A stretch of 64,000 nt of DNA from Chlorokybus atmophyticus. Taxonomy: Eukaryota; Streptophyta; Chlorokybophyceae; Chlorokybales; Chlorokybaceae. The notes under the pieces were generated by a model that saw only the letters and a program-made list of their open reading frames with translations, did not search any database and was not told where the DNA came from. Shown here one piece after another: positions 63,952 to 64,000 of the stretch (position 1 is the stretch's first letter; each line of letters opens with the position of its first letter). The stretch covers positions 27,710 through 91,709 of the forward strand of contig RHPI01003156.1 in assembly GCA_009103225.1 (NCBI GenBank), given 5' to 3'. The position numbers were made by a program, and so were the translations under genes.

Positions 63952-64000
63952 GAGGTGGCGGCTGTGAGGGTGGCAGCAGTTGCGGCCGATGTGGTCGCTT

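Larger units (their letters stand above)
56941..64000 (-). mobile_element. Degraded Ty3/gypsy LTR retrotransposon carrying a DNA methyltransferase and a PHD finger
   Basis: Read on the minus strand the order is gag-like region, protease, cytosine methyltransferase, reverse transcriptase, RNase H, integrase, PHD finger. RT before integrase is the Ty3/gypsy (Metaviridae) order. The element runs off the right edge, so its 5' LTR and primer-binding site are not visible. Breaks seen: frameshifts near 63260-63330, 61830, 61135, 58385 and 57665, and in-frame stops near 62822, 61682, 59611 and 58858. This copy cannot make its full polyprotein. The host genes around it use all three stop codons normally, so the internal TGA codons are lesions and do not indicate recoding. 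Confidence 0.93.

Noticed and set aside
56985-64000. Reading the right end as a host methyltransferase gene
   Set aside because: RT, RNase H and integrase motifs follow on the same strand, with RT in the same frame as methyltransferase motifs IV-X, so the domain belongs to the retrotransposon.

Overview
This window is nuclear DNA of an intron-rich eukaryote. The genes carry many short exons with GT-AG (a few apparent GC-AG) introns, the introns and spacers are full of TG/CA, CT and TA microsatellites, and there are assembly gaps at 12371-12428, 30341 and 39846-40070. I read it as a green-lineage alga. The best single hint is a plant-type PP2C phosphatase at 39526-41670; the many animal/plant-shared nuclear genes are compatible with this. 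No species can be named from the sequence alone. All splice models below were built by eye, by keeping reading phase across splice sites and matching remembered family motifs.

Layout. 1-4022: no confident gene. 4023-8545 (-): two-lobed aspartyl-protease-family protein. 8546-14457: gene desert with an AT-rich core and foldback sequences. 14458-16288 (+): small secreted, beta-helix-like protein. 17143-21598 (-): DEAH-box RNA helicase, closest to DHX33. 22442-26318 (+): helical-domain plus WD40 protein. 27864-31436 (+): PrimPol primase-polymerase with a 662-base (CT)n tract in one intron. 31837-33813 (-): PLAC8-family cysteine-rich protein. 34617-35490 (+): POLD4, the small subunit of DNA polymerase delta. 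35491-39525: mostly AT-rich spacer. 39526-41670 (+): PP2C phosphatase. 42946-43704 (-): Ala/Gln-rich unknown protein, partial model. 44300-50337 (+): CSTF77/Rna14 mRNA 3'-end processing factor, 19 exons. 50338-53423: no gene. 53424-56940: satellite of four near-identical 839-base units plus partial ends. 56941-64000 (-): a degraded Ty3/gypsy-type LTR retrotransposon running off the right edge.

The most unusual object is the retrotransposon. Between its protease and its reverse transcriptase it carries a C5-cytosine DNA methyltransferase domain with DNMT3-like spacing, and after its integrase it carries a complete PHD finger. One element thus combines a DNA-methylation writer with a probable histone-tail reader. 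The copy is dead (several frameshifts and nonsense codons), but the architecture is clear. The satellite begins exactly where the 3' LTR of this element would be expected.

The host genes are mostly housekeeping: replication and damage tolerance (PrimPol, POLD4), RNA metabolism (DHX33-like, CSTF77) and signalling (PP2C). They stand alone with their own introns and do not form an operon. PrimPol and POLD4 lie about 3 kb apart, on either side of PLAC8.
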